A stretch of DNA of 64,000 nucleotides, taken from Geomonas oryzisoli. GTDB taxonomy: Bacteria; Desulfobacterota; Desulfuromonadia; Geobacterales; Geobacteraceae. The DNA lies in assembly GCF_018986915.1 (NCBI RefSeq), contig NZ_CP076723.1, forward strand, positions 3,319,501 to 3,383,500, given 5' to 3'. Positions 1-9,271 of this stretch are shown piece after piece (the first letter of the stretch is position 1; every line of letters starts with the position of its first letter). Below the pieces are notes generated by a model that was not told the DNA's origin, did not search any database, and saw nothing but the letters and a program-made list of their open reading frames with translations. The position numbers and the translations under genes were made by a program.

Positions 1-3000
1 TTGTAGTACATCGCACCGTCTTCCTCGGGATAGAGGATGTCGGCACGCTCGATGGTGGAGGCGTAGCTGTAGTCGACTCCGCCTACGTTGACGTCATGGA
101 CGAAGTTGATTTCACGCGGCTGGCCGAGTTTGTTGTAGCCCTCGAAGTAACCGGTGAGGTCGCCCTTGTAGGCCTTGATGCGGACCGGCTCAAGCGGACG
201 CATCATCATGTTGCCGTCGTCACCCTCGATGCTCCACCCCTGGGCGGTGTGACGCATCGGCTCGCCGGTAGCCGCGTCGACTACCAGGTTGTCGTAGGGG
301 TCAAGGATCGGGGAGTTGCTCGGGTCGTAGCTCTGGGTGGACGGAAGCGCCGGACCGATCATGTCGAAGCTCCCTTTGAAGAAGCCTTTGCCGCTGGCAT
401 GGCAATCGGCACAGCCGGTTTTACCCTTGGCGTAGATGGCGGTCGGTTTCACGCCGTGGGTCACCATGAACGGCGCGCCGATCAGGGTGAGGGTGGTGCC
501 ATCCCAGGATTTGCCGTCGGTGGCGTTCTTGATGGCGCTGCGGTAGTTCTTGTAGCCGCGGATCTGGTCCGGCTCGGTGAAGACCACCGCACCACTCCAG
601 ACGGACGCGTACTTCCAGTTGTCGTTGGCGAACCTGCCGGTCTGCGGGTTGTACAGGCTCTGGTATGCGCCGGCGGTCGGGTCGGTCATGTTGGCCGGGG
701 TGCCGAAGCCACCGAAGCCGGTGGAGATTACGGAAAGCGGTCCCGGCATGAAGTTGAAGCCGGACTTCAGGTCGCGCATGATCCACGGGTCGAAGATCGG
801 CTTCTCGAACCCGGAGGTGTTGTTCGCGTCGGGAACGTCACCGGTGAAGATGTCGCGGTAGCCCCTAAGCGACGGTTTGGTGATGTCGTTGCCCTGGGCA
901 TCGAGGTGGTGGTTACCCGCCAGGTCGGCATCGCCGATCAGCAGGCCGCCCGGCACGCCGTCGCCGTTGGCATCGACCGAACCGCTCTCGTTGTTCCAAA
1001 GCACTGCGGTGATCGGGTTGGTCAGGTACAGCTTGCGACGGAACTGCATGTCGGTTTTCGGGGCGTTATCCATGCTAAGCGGCAGTTCCATGTTGCCGTA
1101 AGGCTGCCACATGACAACCGGTTTCCACGGCTTGAGCTCGCCGCCCATCTTGGTTACGTCTGCGCCCATGCCGGTCGGGTCCTCGAACAGACCGAGCATC
1201 CCCCTCTCGGGGTCGGTGCCGACGATGGCCGGGAAGCGCATGCCGGAGCTGGCATCGAGCGAACGAACGGCCATGCTGACCTTGTTCACGTGGCAGACGG
1301 TGCAGTCCATGACGTCGAGGTGGTTACCCCGGCCAAGGACGGTACCACCGGCAACCTTGCCGTCTTCCTGGGTGGTGAAGTTGGACAGCCTGGGCACCCC
1401 TTTGCCGCCGTACTGGCCGTGGAGCCCCATCTGGTTGACAACCTGGGTGAGGTTGGCCATGAGGCCTGCCTTGGTGTGGGCGGTGGTCGGGTCGGGCGCG
1501 CCGAAGGTGTCGATGGCGTTGCCCTGGTAGTCGGTGCCGGTCACATGGCAGAACTCGCAGCGCTTGATGGTGTTGCGGGTGTCATGCTTTTTGATGGTGG
1601 CAGCGAGATCGCCACCCTCGACGACCGGAGCGCGCTCCTTGAACGCCGGCAGGCCGTCCTGGATGGTGGAGGCCGCATCGAAGCCGCGGGCCGGGTCGCA
1701 CTGGTTCTTGTCGGTGGAGTTGCCGGTGAAGTGGCAACCGGCGCAGCCGAAGGAGCCGTGAACATCCTGGCCGGTCTGCCATGCGTCGCCGCGCTTGAAC
1801 CACTCGGCGCGGGGGAACGGCATGGTGGAGCGCTTCAGGATGTTCTGGTCGACGGGCTTGCCGTCCATGGTCGAGTAGTACAGCGGGCCGGTCATGGCCA
1901 TGTTGCCGCCGCCGATCTCACCCTTGGTCGGATCCAGGGCGTTGAACGGAGAGGGGCCCATCGCCTGCGGGTAGGTGAGGCCGGCCATCATCATGGTGCC
2001 GGCGTTCTGGCCGGTCACCACCGGGGAGGTGCCGCTTCTCATGAAGGGCGCGTTGATGTCGTAGTTGACCATCTTCTTGCCCAGGGGGCCGACGCCGTTA
2101 GCCGGGTCGTACACCATCGGTGCGGAGGAGAGGAAGCCGGTGCTGGTGCCGGTGACGCCGAACATCTCGGGGAAGTTCTTCAGGGTCTTGGTGGCGTGGC
2201 ACTGGTGGCAGTTGTTCTCGTCAGGCTTTCCTTTGATCTGGTCGGTGACCTTGGCGGTCAGGAAGACCAGCTCGTGGGACGAATAGCTCGCGAAGCCCAT
2301 CTGCGGCAGCATGGCGCCCATCGGGGTGTCACTGATCTTCACGAAGGAGGACTTGCCGCTGTTCGGGTCGTACCCCATGTAGGTCGGCGACAGGGAGAAC
2401 ATGTCGAAGAGCCCGGCGCCGGTGGTCGGGGTGGCCGAGAGGGAACCGGCCTGGACCATCACGGAGGCGCTGACGTTGTCGTAGCCCTTGAGGTGGCAGA
2501 ACAGGCAGTCCATCTCCTTGACGTTCGGCATCATGAGCTGGCCGGCCTTGACGGTGTAGGGAGCGCCGCCGTTGTTGTTGGCCATGGTCATGTCTTTGGG
2601 TGCCCAACCGTTGGGAACGATCATCGGGCCGCCGTCCGGGAGGTTCGGGTCAGGCGCGCCGCCCATCCCCATGTAGACCGGGTAGACCCAGGGAGACATG
2701 GCGACGAAGGATTTGTCCATACCGGTGGAGGAGTAGTTCTCCCACACGGTCGCGGTGATCGGGTTGAGGTTGGGTGCCTGCCCCATGAAGGCCGGGCCCC
2801 AGTCGGCCAGTGCCCTGGCCGGGAGGCGGGTGCCCATCCGGTCCTGCTCGTAGAAGACGCCGCCCACGTGGCAGGTACCGCACATGGTAGCCTGATCCCA
2901 CAGGGACATGTCGACCTTCGGGTACGCGTTGCCGTAGGCGTCGTTGCCGCCTTTAAGGAAGTTCGCAAAGCCGTCAACACCCGGCTGCATGTAGTTGATG

Positions 3001-3518
3001 TACTGACCGCTACCGTTCAGCTGATAATCCGCCACCTGGCGGAGAGAAGGCGGTCACCACTTGCCGTTGTGCCCGTGGGACTGAACCCAGGGCTTGTTGG
3101 AGGCGAGACCGGTCTGGGTACCTTTGGGTACCAGATCGTCCGTGCCGGTGCTGACGAACAGGCCACCCTTGGAGTTATCCATCCACTCGTTGAAGCCGAG
3201 CGCGGCATGGTAGGCGTGCTTGGAGAGATCGTCGTAGCTCTTGGCGAGTTTGGAGTTGCCGGCCGCGGTGTTGCCGTGGCAGGCGACGCCGTTTTGGTCG
3301 CCGAAGCAGGTCTGCTTCGGGGAGTAGGGCATACCCTGTTTGGTCACCCTGTCGACCATGACCGGGGCTTTGGGGAAGCCCATCTGCTGGGCCACTTCTT
3401 CGTAGGTGTACAGCTGGATCGGCGGGTGCGCCGCCATGGCGATGCTCGCGCCCATGGTGACGCCGGCGACCGCCGCTGTAACCGTCAGAAGCGAACTTGT
3501 CTTTTTCGTTCTCTTCAT
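1..3518 (-). CDS. Large multiheme c-type cytochrome, probable selenoprotein (3' end outside window)
   Basis: Secreted electron-transfer protein. The start is the ATG at 3518, preceded by an AAGGAA ribosome site and followed by a Sec signal peptide (about residues 1-29). The reading frame meets one TGA at 3054-3056 (codon 155) and then stays open to the left edge, at least 1,172 codons. Downstream of the TGA, in the same frame, are seven heme motifs: CGTCH (213), CLFCH (338), CHQCH (437), CAGCH (592), CEFCH (654), CTVCH (739) and CADCH (1036). I checked each against the frame set by the ATG. N-terminal to the TGA, C71 and C80-H81 form a CX8CH, which is not a standard heme motif. A SECIS-like hairpin follows the TGA, so I infer selenocysteine rather than a stop. 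The alternative is a nonsense-mutated gene. Within the annotated 154-residue frame there is no CXXCH, so that short product alone would make little sense. Confidence 0.8.
3028..3056 (-). promoter_or_regulatory. UGA codon with SECIS-like hairpin
   Basis: On the minus strand the UGA (3056-3054) is followed by 10 nt, then a perfect 6-bp stem UCCGCC/GGCGGA (3043-3038 with 3033-3028) closed by the loop AGGU. The loop begins 16 nt after the UGA and has G at its second position. The E. coli fdhF SECIS has loop AGGUCU 17 nt after its UGA, and bacterial SECIS rules ask for a G in the first two loop bases and about 16-37 nt spacing. The match in stem, loop and distance is what makes selenocysteine likely. 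The selenocysteine machinery is not in this window. Confidence 0.7.
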
Positions 3519-4056
3519 GAGTGGTTCCTTTTTGACATTTGGATTAGTGAACCTGCATTACATGTCCTGCGCCCGCCTTGCCGCTTTTTTGGGGGGGGTG
3601 CGGAGGGCGGGGTGCTGCGGTGCTGCTACAACGGTTTTAAAGAGAGCCGCCCTAGCCGTAGCAATAGCGGTACCAATATATACAAATCGGGCCATGAATC
3701 TGGCGATCGGAGGCGAAATAATTCCGTGAGAAACCGGGATCCGCACTACAAACAACTTGAATCACGGTTCTTTTTCTGGTCTACTGCAAGTCGTCCCGCC
3801 CCCCCCGCGCACCGCCCCCCCCGGGTACAACGCTGGATCGCACCCCCCAGTCGCCCTAGGGTGAACCCCCCAGAGAGGGGGCCCGAACGCGACCGGGGCA
3901 GGGGCATTCTGAGGGGGCATTTAACCTAGCTGGGGGAAAAGACGCAGGTGGCGGCGGGGATCGGGGCTCTAATTAGCTGGAAGGACGTCGGACCGGATCC
4001 GGCTGACTATTTGCATAATGAGAATGTTATTTTTTTACCCACAGGAGGAGTCGCAG
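3519..4056. other. Divergent intergenic region
   Basis: About 540 bp separate the divergent cytochrome and BamE-like genes. It holds a sigma-54-like promoter for the cytochrome (3660-3675). Directly upstream of that is the 14-mer ATATATACAAATCG (plus strand, about 3675-3690), which also occurs upstream of the 15-heme cytochrome. The middle is rich in C and G runs. No convincing gene is seen. Confidence 0.6.
3660..3675 (-). promoter_or_regulatory. Sigma-54-like promoter of the large cytochrome
   Basis: Minus-strand TGGTACCGCTATTGCT has GG and GC elements exactly 10 nt apart, matching the -24/-12 pattern TGGCAC-N5-TTGCW. Predicted start of transcription is near 3648, about 130 nt before the ATG at 3518. 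Confidence 0.55.
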
Positions 4057-4431
4057 ATGAAAAAGTTGTTGCTGGTGCTGGCCGCGCTGCTTGTCGCCGC
4101 ATGTGCTCACGCCCCCGCGCAGAGCGCGAAGGAGGCAGGGGCTAAGACCGAGAGGAACTTCTCGCCGGCGCACGTGAAAGAGGTGATCGTCAAGGGGAAG
4201 ACGACACAAAAGGAGATCCTGGCAAAGATAGGGACGCCCAACTCGGTCAAGAGAAGGTCGCTGGGGGTGACCACGGGCCCCGCCGAGGTATGGAACTACT
4301 GGACGGCGCCGCCGCTCAACGACGTGGCCAAAGGGGGCCTGCAGCCGGTAACGTCCCTGGCGGTCGTCTTTGACGACAACGGGGTGGTGCAGGACTACGC
4401 GGCGGCGGACAGCAGCGTGCTCATCCAGTAG
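4057..4431 (+). CDS. BamE/SmpA-like small lipoprotein
   Basis: A 124-residue predicted outer-membrane lipoprotein. The start is the ATG at 4057, behind a strong AGGAGG (4043-4048), rather than an in-frame ATG 39 nt upstream. The signal peptide ends in a lipobox (LVAAC). The mature part contains a BamE/SmpA-type stretch, 'TQKEILAKIGTPNSV', followed by a WNYW segment and a beta-rich end, the fold used by BamE to bind the BAM barrel-assembly complex. Most relatives are generic lipoproteins, so a role in barrel assembly for the neighbouring porin is only a guess from position. It runs divergently from the large cytochrome and converges on the dodecaheme gene, with 46 bp between stops and no obvious terminator. 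Confidence 0.7.
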   Translation: MKKLLLVLAALLVAACAHAPAQSAKEAGAKTERNFSPAHVKEVIVKGKTTQKEILAKIGTPNSVKRRSLGVTTGPAEVWNYWTAPPLNDVAKGGLQPVTSLAVVFDDNGVVQDYAAADSSVLIQ

Positions 4432-4477
4432 CAACGGCCAGGCGAGGTTTGCGGGACCGGGGCCCGCGCGGCGCTCA

Positions 4478-6226
4478 CTAAAAGGAGCGCAGCGCGGGTC
4501 TTTTCGTTCCCAGCACCTTGGCCGCGGAGGAACCGGGGCCGTAGGTCCTGGGGTTGCCGGAGTGGCAGCTGGAGGTGCAGGACTTGGGGAGTGCGGTGGA
4601 GTCGTAGCTCGCGACGATGCCGAAGTTGGTGACGAAGTTGATGAGGTGTGCGTTTTTCTGCACCGTGCCGCCATGCCCGCTGCTGACGCCGTGGGGGTCG
4701 TGGCAGATGAAGCACCCCACCCCCTGCTGTTTTACGTGCACGTCGTGCAGGGCGAGGTTCTTCGCCGGCGCGTAGAAGGGAGAGGTGGGGGTGAAAAGGG
4801 TGTCCTTGTTGTGGCAGCGGTAGCACAGGGCGTAATTGCTTTCGCTGTAGCTCAACGGGTAGAACTCCGTGTCGTAGCGCTGCAAAAGCATGTACTTGAA
4901 CGATGACCCGTGCGGGCCGTTGGGGCCGCTGCCGCCGGCCTTGACGCTTTGGTCGCTGCCGTGGCAGTCGCTGCAGTAGATGACGCTTGAGGTGGAATAC
5001 CCGAGGTCGGTACGCAGGCTGGGGACGCTGTCGCCCCGTCCCTGGGCCATCACCGGATGAAACGAGGGGTTGCCGGGGGAGAATTCCAGGCGGGTGTTCA
5101 AGGTAGCCACCTGCCGGGTGATCACGGTGCTGGAGAAGTTGTTGTCGCCGTGGCACTTAAGACAGACCTCGTACTCGTAGGTTGCCGTCTTCACCTCTCC
5201 GGTCATGGCGACCCCGCGCACCTGGGAGAGCCTGCCGTTCACGTAGGGGGCTACGGCAGCGGCGCCGTTGGCGGCGTGGGGGTTGTGGCAGTCCTCGCAC
5301 TCGACGTGCCGTGCCGCGCTCAGAGGGTTCTCCGCGTCGTCGTGTACTCCGAAGGTCTCGTTCACCTTGTGGGCGGAGAGTCCCCCCAGCAAAGAGAAGA
5401 CGTTCTTGCCGCTGCCGGTCCCGGAGTGGCACGGGGCGCAGTTTTGCTCCTCGGGGGTCTCCTTCATCAGCCTGGGGGCGATCTTGGCGTTGTGCGCCAC
5501 GTGGCAGTTGCCGCACCCGTTCACGGAGGTGGCGGCGTTCAGGTAGTGTCCCCCCTGCTCCCACCCGGTCTGGTTGTGGCAGCCGACGCACAGCGCGGAG
5601 CCGGCCGGGTCCATCACCAGGAACTTGCCGTAGGGGTTGTTGTGCGGGTTGTGACATGTGGTGCACTGCAGGTTCTTGTCCGCGTCCAGCTTGAGCTTTG
5701 CCGGAATCAGTGTCGGCAGACGCAGCTGGTGGTTCTTGGCCACCAGTTCCGGGGAATACTGGAAGGAGATCGGGTGGTCGTTGGTCAGGTTCTTCCCCTG
5801 GCTGCCACCCAGGTTGGTAGGGCGGTCCTGCGGGATGGTGGTGTAGCCGCCGGCCATGGGGATGGTGACCTGGTTGATCAGGGCACCGACGGCGATGGTG
5901 CCGTCATGGCAGGAAAGGCAGAGCCGGGAGGATCCGGTCGGCTGCCCGGGCTTCGCGAAGCGGGTCGAAGAGCTGTACAGGTCGTAGACGGTTGTCGACT
6001 CCTCGCGGCTCCAAAGCGGGGTGACCTGGCTTGCGTGATGCGGCGTGTGGCAGAAGATGCAGACCTGCTGCTCGGACGCGGCCTTGATCGGCCCGGGGCC
6101 GCCGGCGGAGAGGTTGTGCTTGGTGACCAGGATGCCGTCCTGCATGGCCGCCTGGGCCGGATAGGGCAGCTGCAACAGGACGCCCCCGGTCAAAACTGTG
6201 ATGGTGCAAAAGGCGCTAATACGCAT
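4478..6226 (-). CDS. Dodecaheme c-type cytochrome
   Basis: A 582-residue exported cytochrome, last gene of a five-gene operon. Signal peptide is about residues 1-26 (cleavage near AQA). There are eleven CXXCH motifs (CIFCH, CLSCH, CTTCH, CVGCH, CGNCH, CAPCH, CEDCH, CLKCH, CSDCH, CYRCH, CFICH) and one CTSSCH, which is a CX3CH variant seen in multiheme proteins, giving 12 predicted hemes. Its N-terminus (CIFCHTPHH, later CLSCHDGTIAVG and NDHPISF) resembles that of the tetraheme protein at 11254-12162, so the two share an ancestral module. Most likely it is the extracellular or outer-membrane partner of the barrel protein at 7291-9258. It starts 24 nt after the NHL lipoprotein gene ends. Confidence 0.9.
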   Translation of the reverse strand: MRISAFCTITVLTGGVLLQLPYPAQAAMQDGILVTKHNLSAGGPGPIKAASEQQVCIFCHTPHHASQVTPLWSREESTTVYDLYSSSTRFAKPGQPTGSSRLCLSCHDGTIAVGALINQVTIPMAGGYTTIPQDRPTNLGGSQGKNLTNDHPISFQYSPELVAKNHQLRLPTLIPAKLKLDADKNLQCTTCHNPHNNPYGKFLVMDPAGSALCVGCHNQTGWEQGGHYLNAATSVNGCGNCHVAHNAKIAPRLMKETPEEQNCAPCHSGTGSGKNVFSLLGGLSAHKVNETFGVHDDAENPLSAARHVECEDCHNPHAANGAAAVAPYVNGRLSQVRGVAMTGEVKTATYEYEVCLKCHGDNNFSSTVITRQVATLNTRLEFSPGNPSFHPVMAQGRGDSVPSLRTDLGYSTSSVIYCSDCHGSDQSVKAGGSGPNGPHGSSFKYMLLQRYDTEFYPLSYSESNYALCYRCHNKDTLFTPTSPFYAPAKNLALHDVHVKQQGVGCFICHDPHGVSSGHGGTVQKNAHLINFVTNFGIVASYDSTALPKSCTSSCHSGNPRTYGPGSSAAKVLGTKRPALRSF

Positions 6227-6250
6227 GATGGTACCTCTGCCCGCCCGGCC

Positions 6251-7294
6251 TTAGTCCAGCCAGACGTAGCCGAACAGCTGGAAACGCTTGTTGAACGTGT
6301 CCGCGATGTAGATGTTGTCGTCCTTGTCGATGGCGATCCCCGACGGCATCCAGAATTCCCCCTTGCCGCTGCCGGTGCTGCCGAAGGTGATCAGCAGGCG
6401 CCCCTTGGAGTCGAACACCTGCACCCTGTCGTAGAGGGCATCGCAGACGTAGATGTGCCCCTCGCTGTTGACCGCGATCCCCTTTGCCTTGCCGAAGAAG
6501 CCGGGGGTGTCGCCGGCCTCGCCGAAGCTGTCCAAAAAGACGCCGTCCTTGGAAAAGATCTGGATCCGTGCGTTCAGGGGGTCGGTCACGTACAGTTTCC
6601 CTTCGATATCGACGGCGATGTCGGTGGGGAGGTTGAACTCCCCCCTGCCGTGCCCGGAGCGCCCGATCCGTCGCACCTCTTTGCCCTGGCGGTCGAAGAC
6701 GACGACCTGGGCGGCCAGGGTGTCGGTGACGTACAGGAGCTTGTTCAAGGGGTTGAAGACGATGCCGGTGGGTCGTTGCAGCCCGTCCGTGAACTGGACC
6801 AGGCGCCGGTCGCTCAGGCTGAACCGGTATACCTTCCCGGCCCCCGCGTCGGTAACGTACGCCATGTTGTTCTCGTCTTCGGTGACCCCGATCGGCAGAT
6901 TGAAGACGCTTTCCTCGCCGCCACTTATGAAGAAGTAGCGCTTGAGCTCGCGGTCGAAGAGGTGCACCCCGCGCTTTTGGGAGTCGACCACGAGGACCCG
7001 TTTCCTGCAGTCGGCATGGATGCCGTAGGGACGCACGATGGTTTCCTCTCCCCCCCCGGTCACCATGCGCCACAGGCTGGAGACCAGGCCGGTGCCGATG
7101 TGAAGGTCCTCGGCGTTGGCGGCGGCACCGGTCCAGACGATGCGGGTGGGGTTGGGGCTGGAGGGCCAGTTGCGTTCGGCTCCCCGGTCCGAGCCGGGCT
7201 TCACGCAGGAGGTAACCAGCAAAGCCGCCGCCACGCACAACAGACGACGATACAGCCGGGACCGCCCCTTCCTGTTGCTAGCTGCTGTTCTCAA
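6251..7294 (-). CDS. NHL-repeat lipoprotein
   Basis: A 347-residue predicted lipoprotein with a six-bladed NHL beta-propeller. The lipobox is LVTSC near residue 30. About five or six repeats of the form 'hxxPxGIAVDxxGxhYVxDxxNxRhQhF' run from about residue 85 to the C-terminus, with clear units such as LPTDIAVDIEGKLYVTDPLN and MPSGIAIDKDDNIYIADTFN. The start is a TTG at 7294 whose last two bases overlap the TGA of the upstream barrel gene (TTGA), with AAGGAGG ahead of it, so translation is probably coupled. NHL propellers recur beside Geobacter outer-membrane cytochrome genes. They are thought to be structural or assembly partners, but their exact role is not known to me. Confidence 0.87.
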   Translation of the reverse strand: MRTAASNRKGRSRLYRRLLCVAAALLVTSCVKPGSDRGAERNWPSSPNPTRIVWTGAAANAEDLHIGTGLVSSLWRMVTGGGEETIVRPYGIHADCRKRVLVVDSQKRGVHLFDRELKRYFFISGGEESVFNLPIGVTEDENNMAYVTDAGAGKVYRFSLSDRRLVQFTDGLQRPTGIVFNPLNKLLYVTDTLAAQVVVFDRQGKEVRRIGRSGHGRGEFNLPTDIAVDIEGKLYVTDPLNARIQIFSKDGVFLDSFGEAGDTPGFFGKAKGIAVNSEGHIYVCDALYDRVQVFDSKGRLLITFGSTGSGKGEFWMPSGIAIDKDDNIYIADTFNKRFQLFGYVWLD

Positions 7295-9258
7295 AATGCC
7301 CTCCTTAGGGAGAAGCCGATGGACTCGCTCAAGGAGGTCCCCAGACTGGAGTAGGACCAGTTCATCGACGAGGTCAGCATCGCGGTGAGCTTGCCGAACT
7401 TCCCCTCGAGGTTCAGCAGCAGCCCGATGTACTGCGCCATGTCCCCGGTTTCAACAAGGGAGTTGGAGTAGCTGGCCTTGAGGCGGGCGGCGATGTTGTT
7501 GAAATTTCGATAGTAGGACGCCTGGCATCCCAGGCTGTTCAGCCAAGGCTCGGCGCCCCCCTGCTGCGTTCCCCAGGTCATGCGGTCGCTGGCGTCCAGG
7601 GAGAGGTTGCCCCGCAGGTACGGCGCGGAGTAGCTCCAGGAGGAGTAGATGTAGTAGTGGTTCTGCGCATAGGTCTTGTCGTACCCCATTTCCCCTCCGA
7701 GCTTGTGCCGCCCGAGGTTGGCATTGGCGCCGGCGTCGTAATGGCTGGTCCCCACCAGCGTCACCGCCGTGGCCTGTCCCCTGATCACCTCCTGTCCGGT
7801 CGAACGCGCGTTGGCGTAGAGCCGGTACTTGTCGCCGAAGAGCCCTACGGAGGTCGAGGCGCTGTGCGAGGTCGCGATGCTTGCGGTGGAAGGGTCGCGG
7901 CGGTAGCGGTAAGAGATGAGAACGGTGCTGTCCCCGGCGAAGTCGGCGATCAGCTCGATCCCGTCGGCAATGACGGTGTAGCTCCCCGGGGGATAGGGGA
8001 GCATGGTCTGGCCTCCCACCACCTCGATGCTGTCGGCGATGAAGGTTTCGTTGTTCAGCTTGATGCGGCGCGGCAGGATGAGAGGCGTCGTGTGCTGCTC
8101 GGCGGTCACCTGAACCTCGGAGACCGCGCCGGTGCTCTCCTGGTACCCCTTGCCGTAGTTGTAGCCTGCGTTGAAATTGCTGTCCTGCGGCAGACGCTTG
8201 TTGTAGTTGAAAGCCAGGCCGCCGGAGAGGGAGCGGCTGGCGCCGTTGTCGAACTGCTGTTCGTTGCCGTAGAGATTCACGCTGGTGGCGAGGCTCCCCA
8301 TGAGCCTGTGGGTCAGCGACCCGGTGGCGGTGCGGGTGCGGGACTCCTGGACGTCGGACATGCTTTTGGTTTCCATCCAGGTGGCGCGCCCCTGCAGGGC
8401 CTTGCCGAACTGCCAATCCATGTTGCTGCTCAGGCTCTGGTTGTCCATCCGGACCACTCCGGTGGCCTGCTGGTAGACGTAGGAAGCGCCAAAGCCGCGG
8501 GAGAACCCCGTCGGCGACATCCAGGTCTTGTTATAGCTGGCCTGCGCGAGGGAGGTGGCGTTGTGGGTGGCGAGGCTGCTTTCGACCGCGGCGCTGTCGC
8601 TCTCGGTCATGGAGACCCCGAGGTTGAGGCTCCCCAGCATCCCGAGGTTCGGCGTCGCGTTCACCACGAAGGAGTCGCTGCTCTGCCTGAAATTGCGGAC
8701 CAGCCCGGACGTTTGCGTGCTCTGCCTGCTGTACTGGATGCTGGAGGGGACGAAGTTGTTCAACAAGGAGAGCTGTGAAACCAGGCTGTCGGTATCGGTG
8801 CTGTAGGTGGGGCCGAAGGTCTCGGAGATGGTCTGCCTGCTGGAGTTGGCGGAGATGCTGACAGGGAACGAGTCCTTGCTGAAAAGCATGGAGTTGATGT
8901 TGTAGCGCAACTGCACATCCGAGCTGTCTGCGCCGTTGCGGGAGTCCTGCTGATATTCCAGGTACAGAGAGGTCTTTCCCTTGATCAACTGCGGCGCCAG
9001 GATGCTGTACTCAAAACCGAAATTGTAGTCTTCACTCGACGAGGTGTCCCTTTCACCGGGCTGACCGGAGCCCTTGGCGTGGCTGACGAAGTAAGAGGCC
9101 CCGGCGGACTGGGAGATGTCGCGAATGGAAAGCAGCGTGAGCGCCCCGGCCTGCCGTTGCGTAGCCAGCAGCAGACACACCGTCAGCGCCACCGCAAACG
9201 TTGCCGGGCGCCCCGGCGCGAAGCCCCGCCCCTTCCCATTGCACAAAAAGTACTGCAT
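7291..9258 (-). CDS. Outer-membrane beta-barrel of a porin-cytochrome conduit
   Basis: A 655-residue protein with a signal peptide (ends about residue 40, near GALT) and then mostly alternating amphipathic strands rich in Tyr, Ser, Asn and Gly. It closes with a barrel-type C-terminus ending in Phe (SLRRAF). Length suits a barrel of 20 or more strands, like the porin subunits that sheathe cytochromes in Geobacter porin-cytochrome complexes. No heme motif is present. A short globular insert sits near residues 395-455 (around 'IKLNNETFIADSIEVVGGQ'). It lies between a pentaheme lipoprotein and an NHL lipoprotein/dodecaheme pair, which supports the conduit reading. Family-level identity is not certain. 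Confidence 0.8.
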   Translation of the reverse strand: MQYFLCNGKGRGFAPGRPATFAVALTVCLLLATQRQAGALTLLSIRDISQSAGASYFVSHAKGSGQPGERDTSSSEDYNFGFEYSILAPQLIKGKTSLYLEYQQDSRNGADSSDVQLRYNINSMLFSKDSFPVSISANSSRQTISETFGPTYSTDTDSLVSQLSLLNNFVPSSIQYSRQSTQTSGLVRNFRQSSDSFVVNATPNLGMLGSLNLGVSMTESDSAAVESSLATHNATSLAQASYNKTWMSPTGFSRGFGASYVYQQATGVVRMDNQSLSSNMDWQFGKALQGRATWMETKSMSDVQESRTRTATGSLTHRLMGSLATSVNLYGNEQQFDNGASRSLSGGLAFNYNKRLPQDSNFNAGYNYGKGYQESTGAVSEVQVTAEQHTTPLILPRRIKLNNETFIADSIEVVGGQTMLPYPPGSYTVIADGIELIADFAGDSTVLISYRYRRDPSTASIATSHSASTSVGLFGDKYRLYANARSTGQEVIRGQATAVTLVGTSHYDAGANANLGRHKLGGEMGYDKTYAQNHYYIYSSWSYSAPYLRGNLSLDASDRMTWGTQQGGAEPWLNSLGCQASYYRNFNNIAARLKASYSNSLVETGDMAQYIGLLLNLEGKFGKLTAMLTSSMNWSYSSLGTSLSESIGFSLRRAF

Positions 9259-9271
9259 TAAAATTCCTGTC

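Noticed and set aside
3576-3660. A second selenocysteine-type or riboswitch structure in the leader of the large cytochrome
   Set aside because: Only G/C runs with weak pairing; no conserved aptamer core seen.
96-3929. A plus-strand open frame of 1,277 codons
   Set aside because: It is antisense to the multiheme cytochrome, has no signal or domain pattern and exists because of high GC. The minus strand carries the heme motifs.
5057-7354. A plus-strand open frame of 765 codons
   Set aside because: Antisense to the dodecaheme and NHL genes; Val/Gly/Asp-rich composition typical of a shadow frame.
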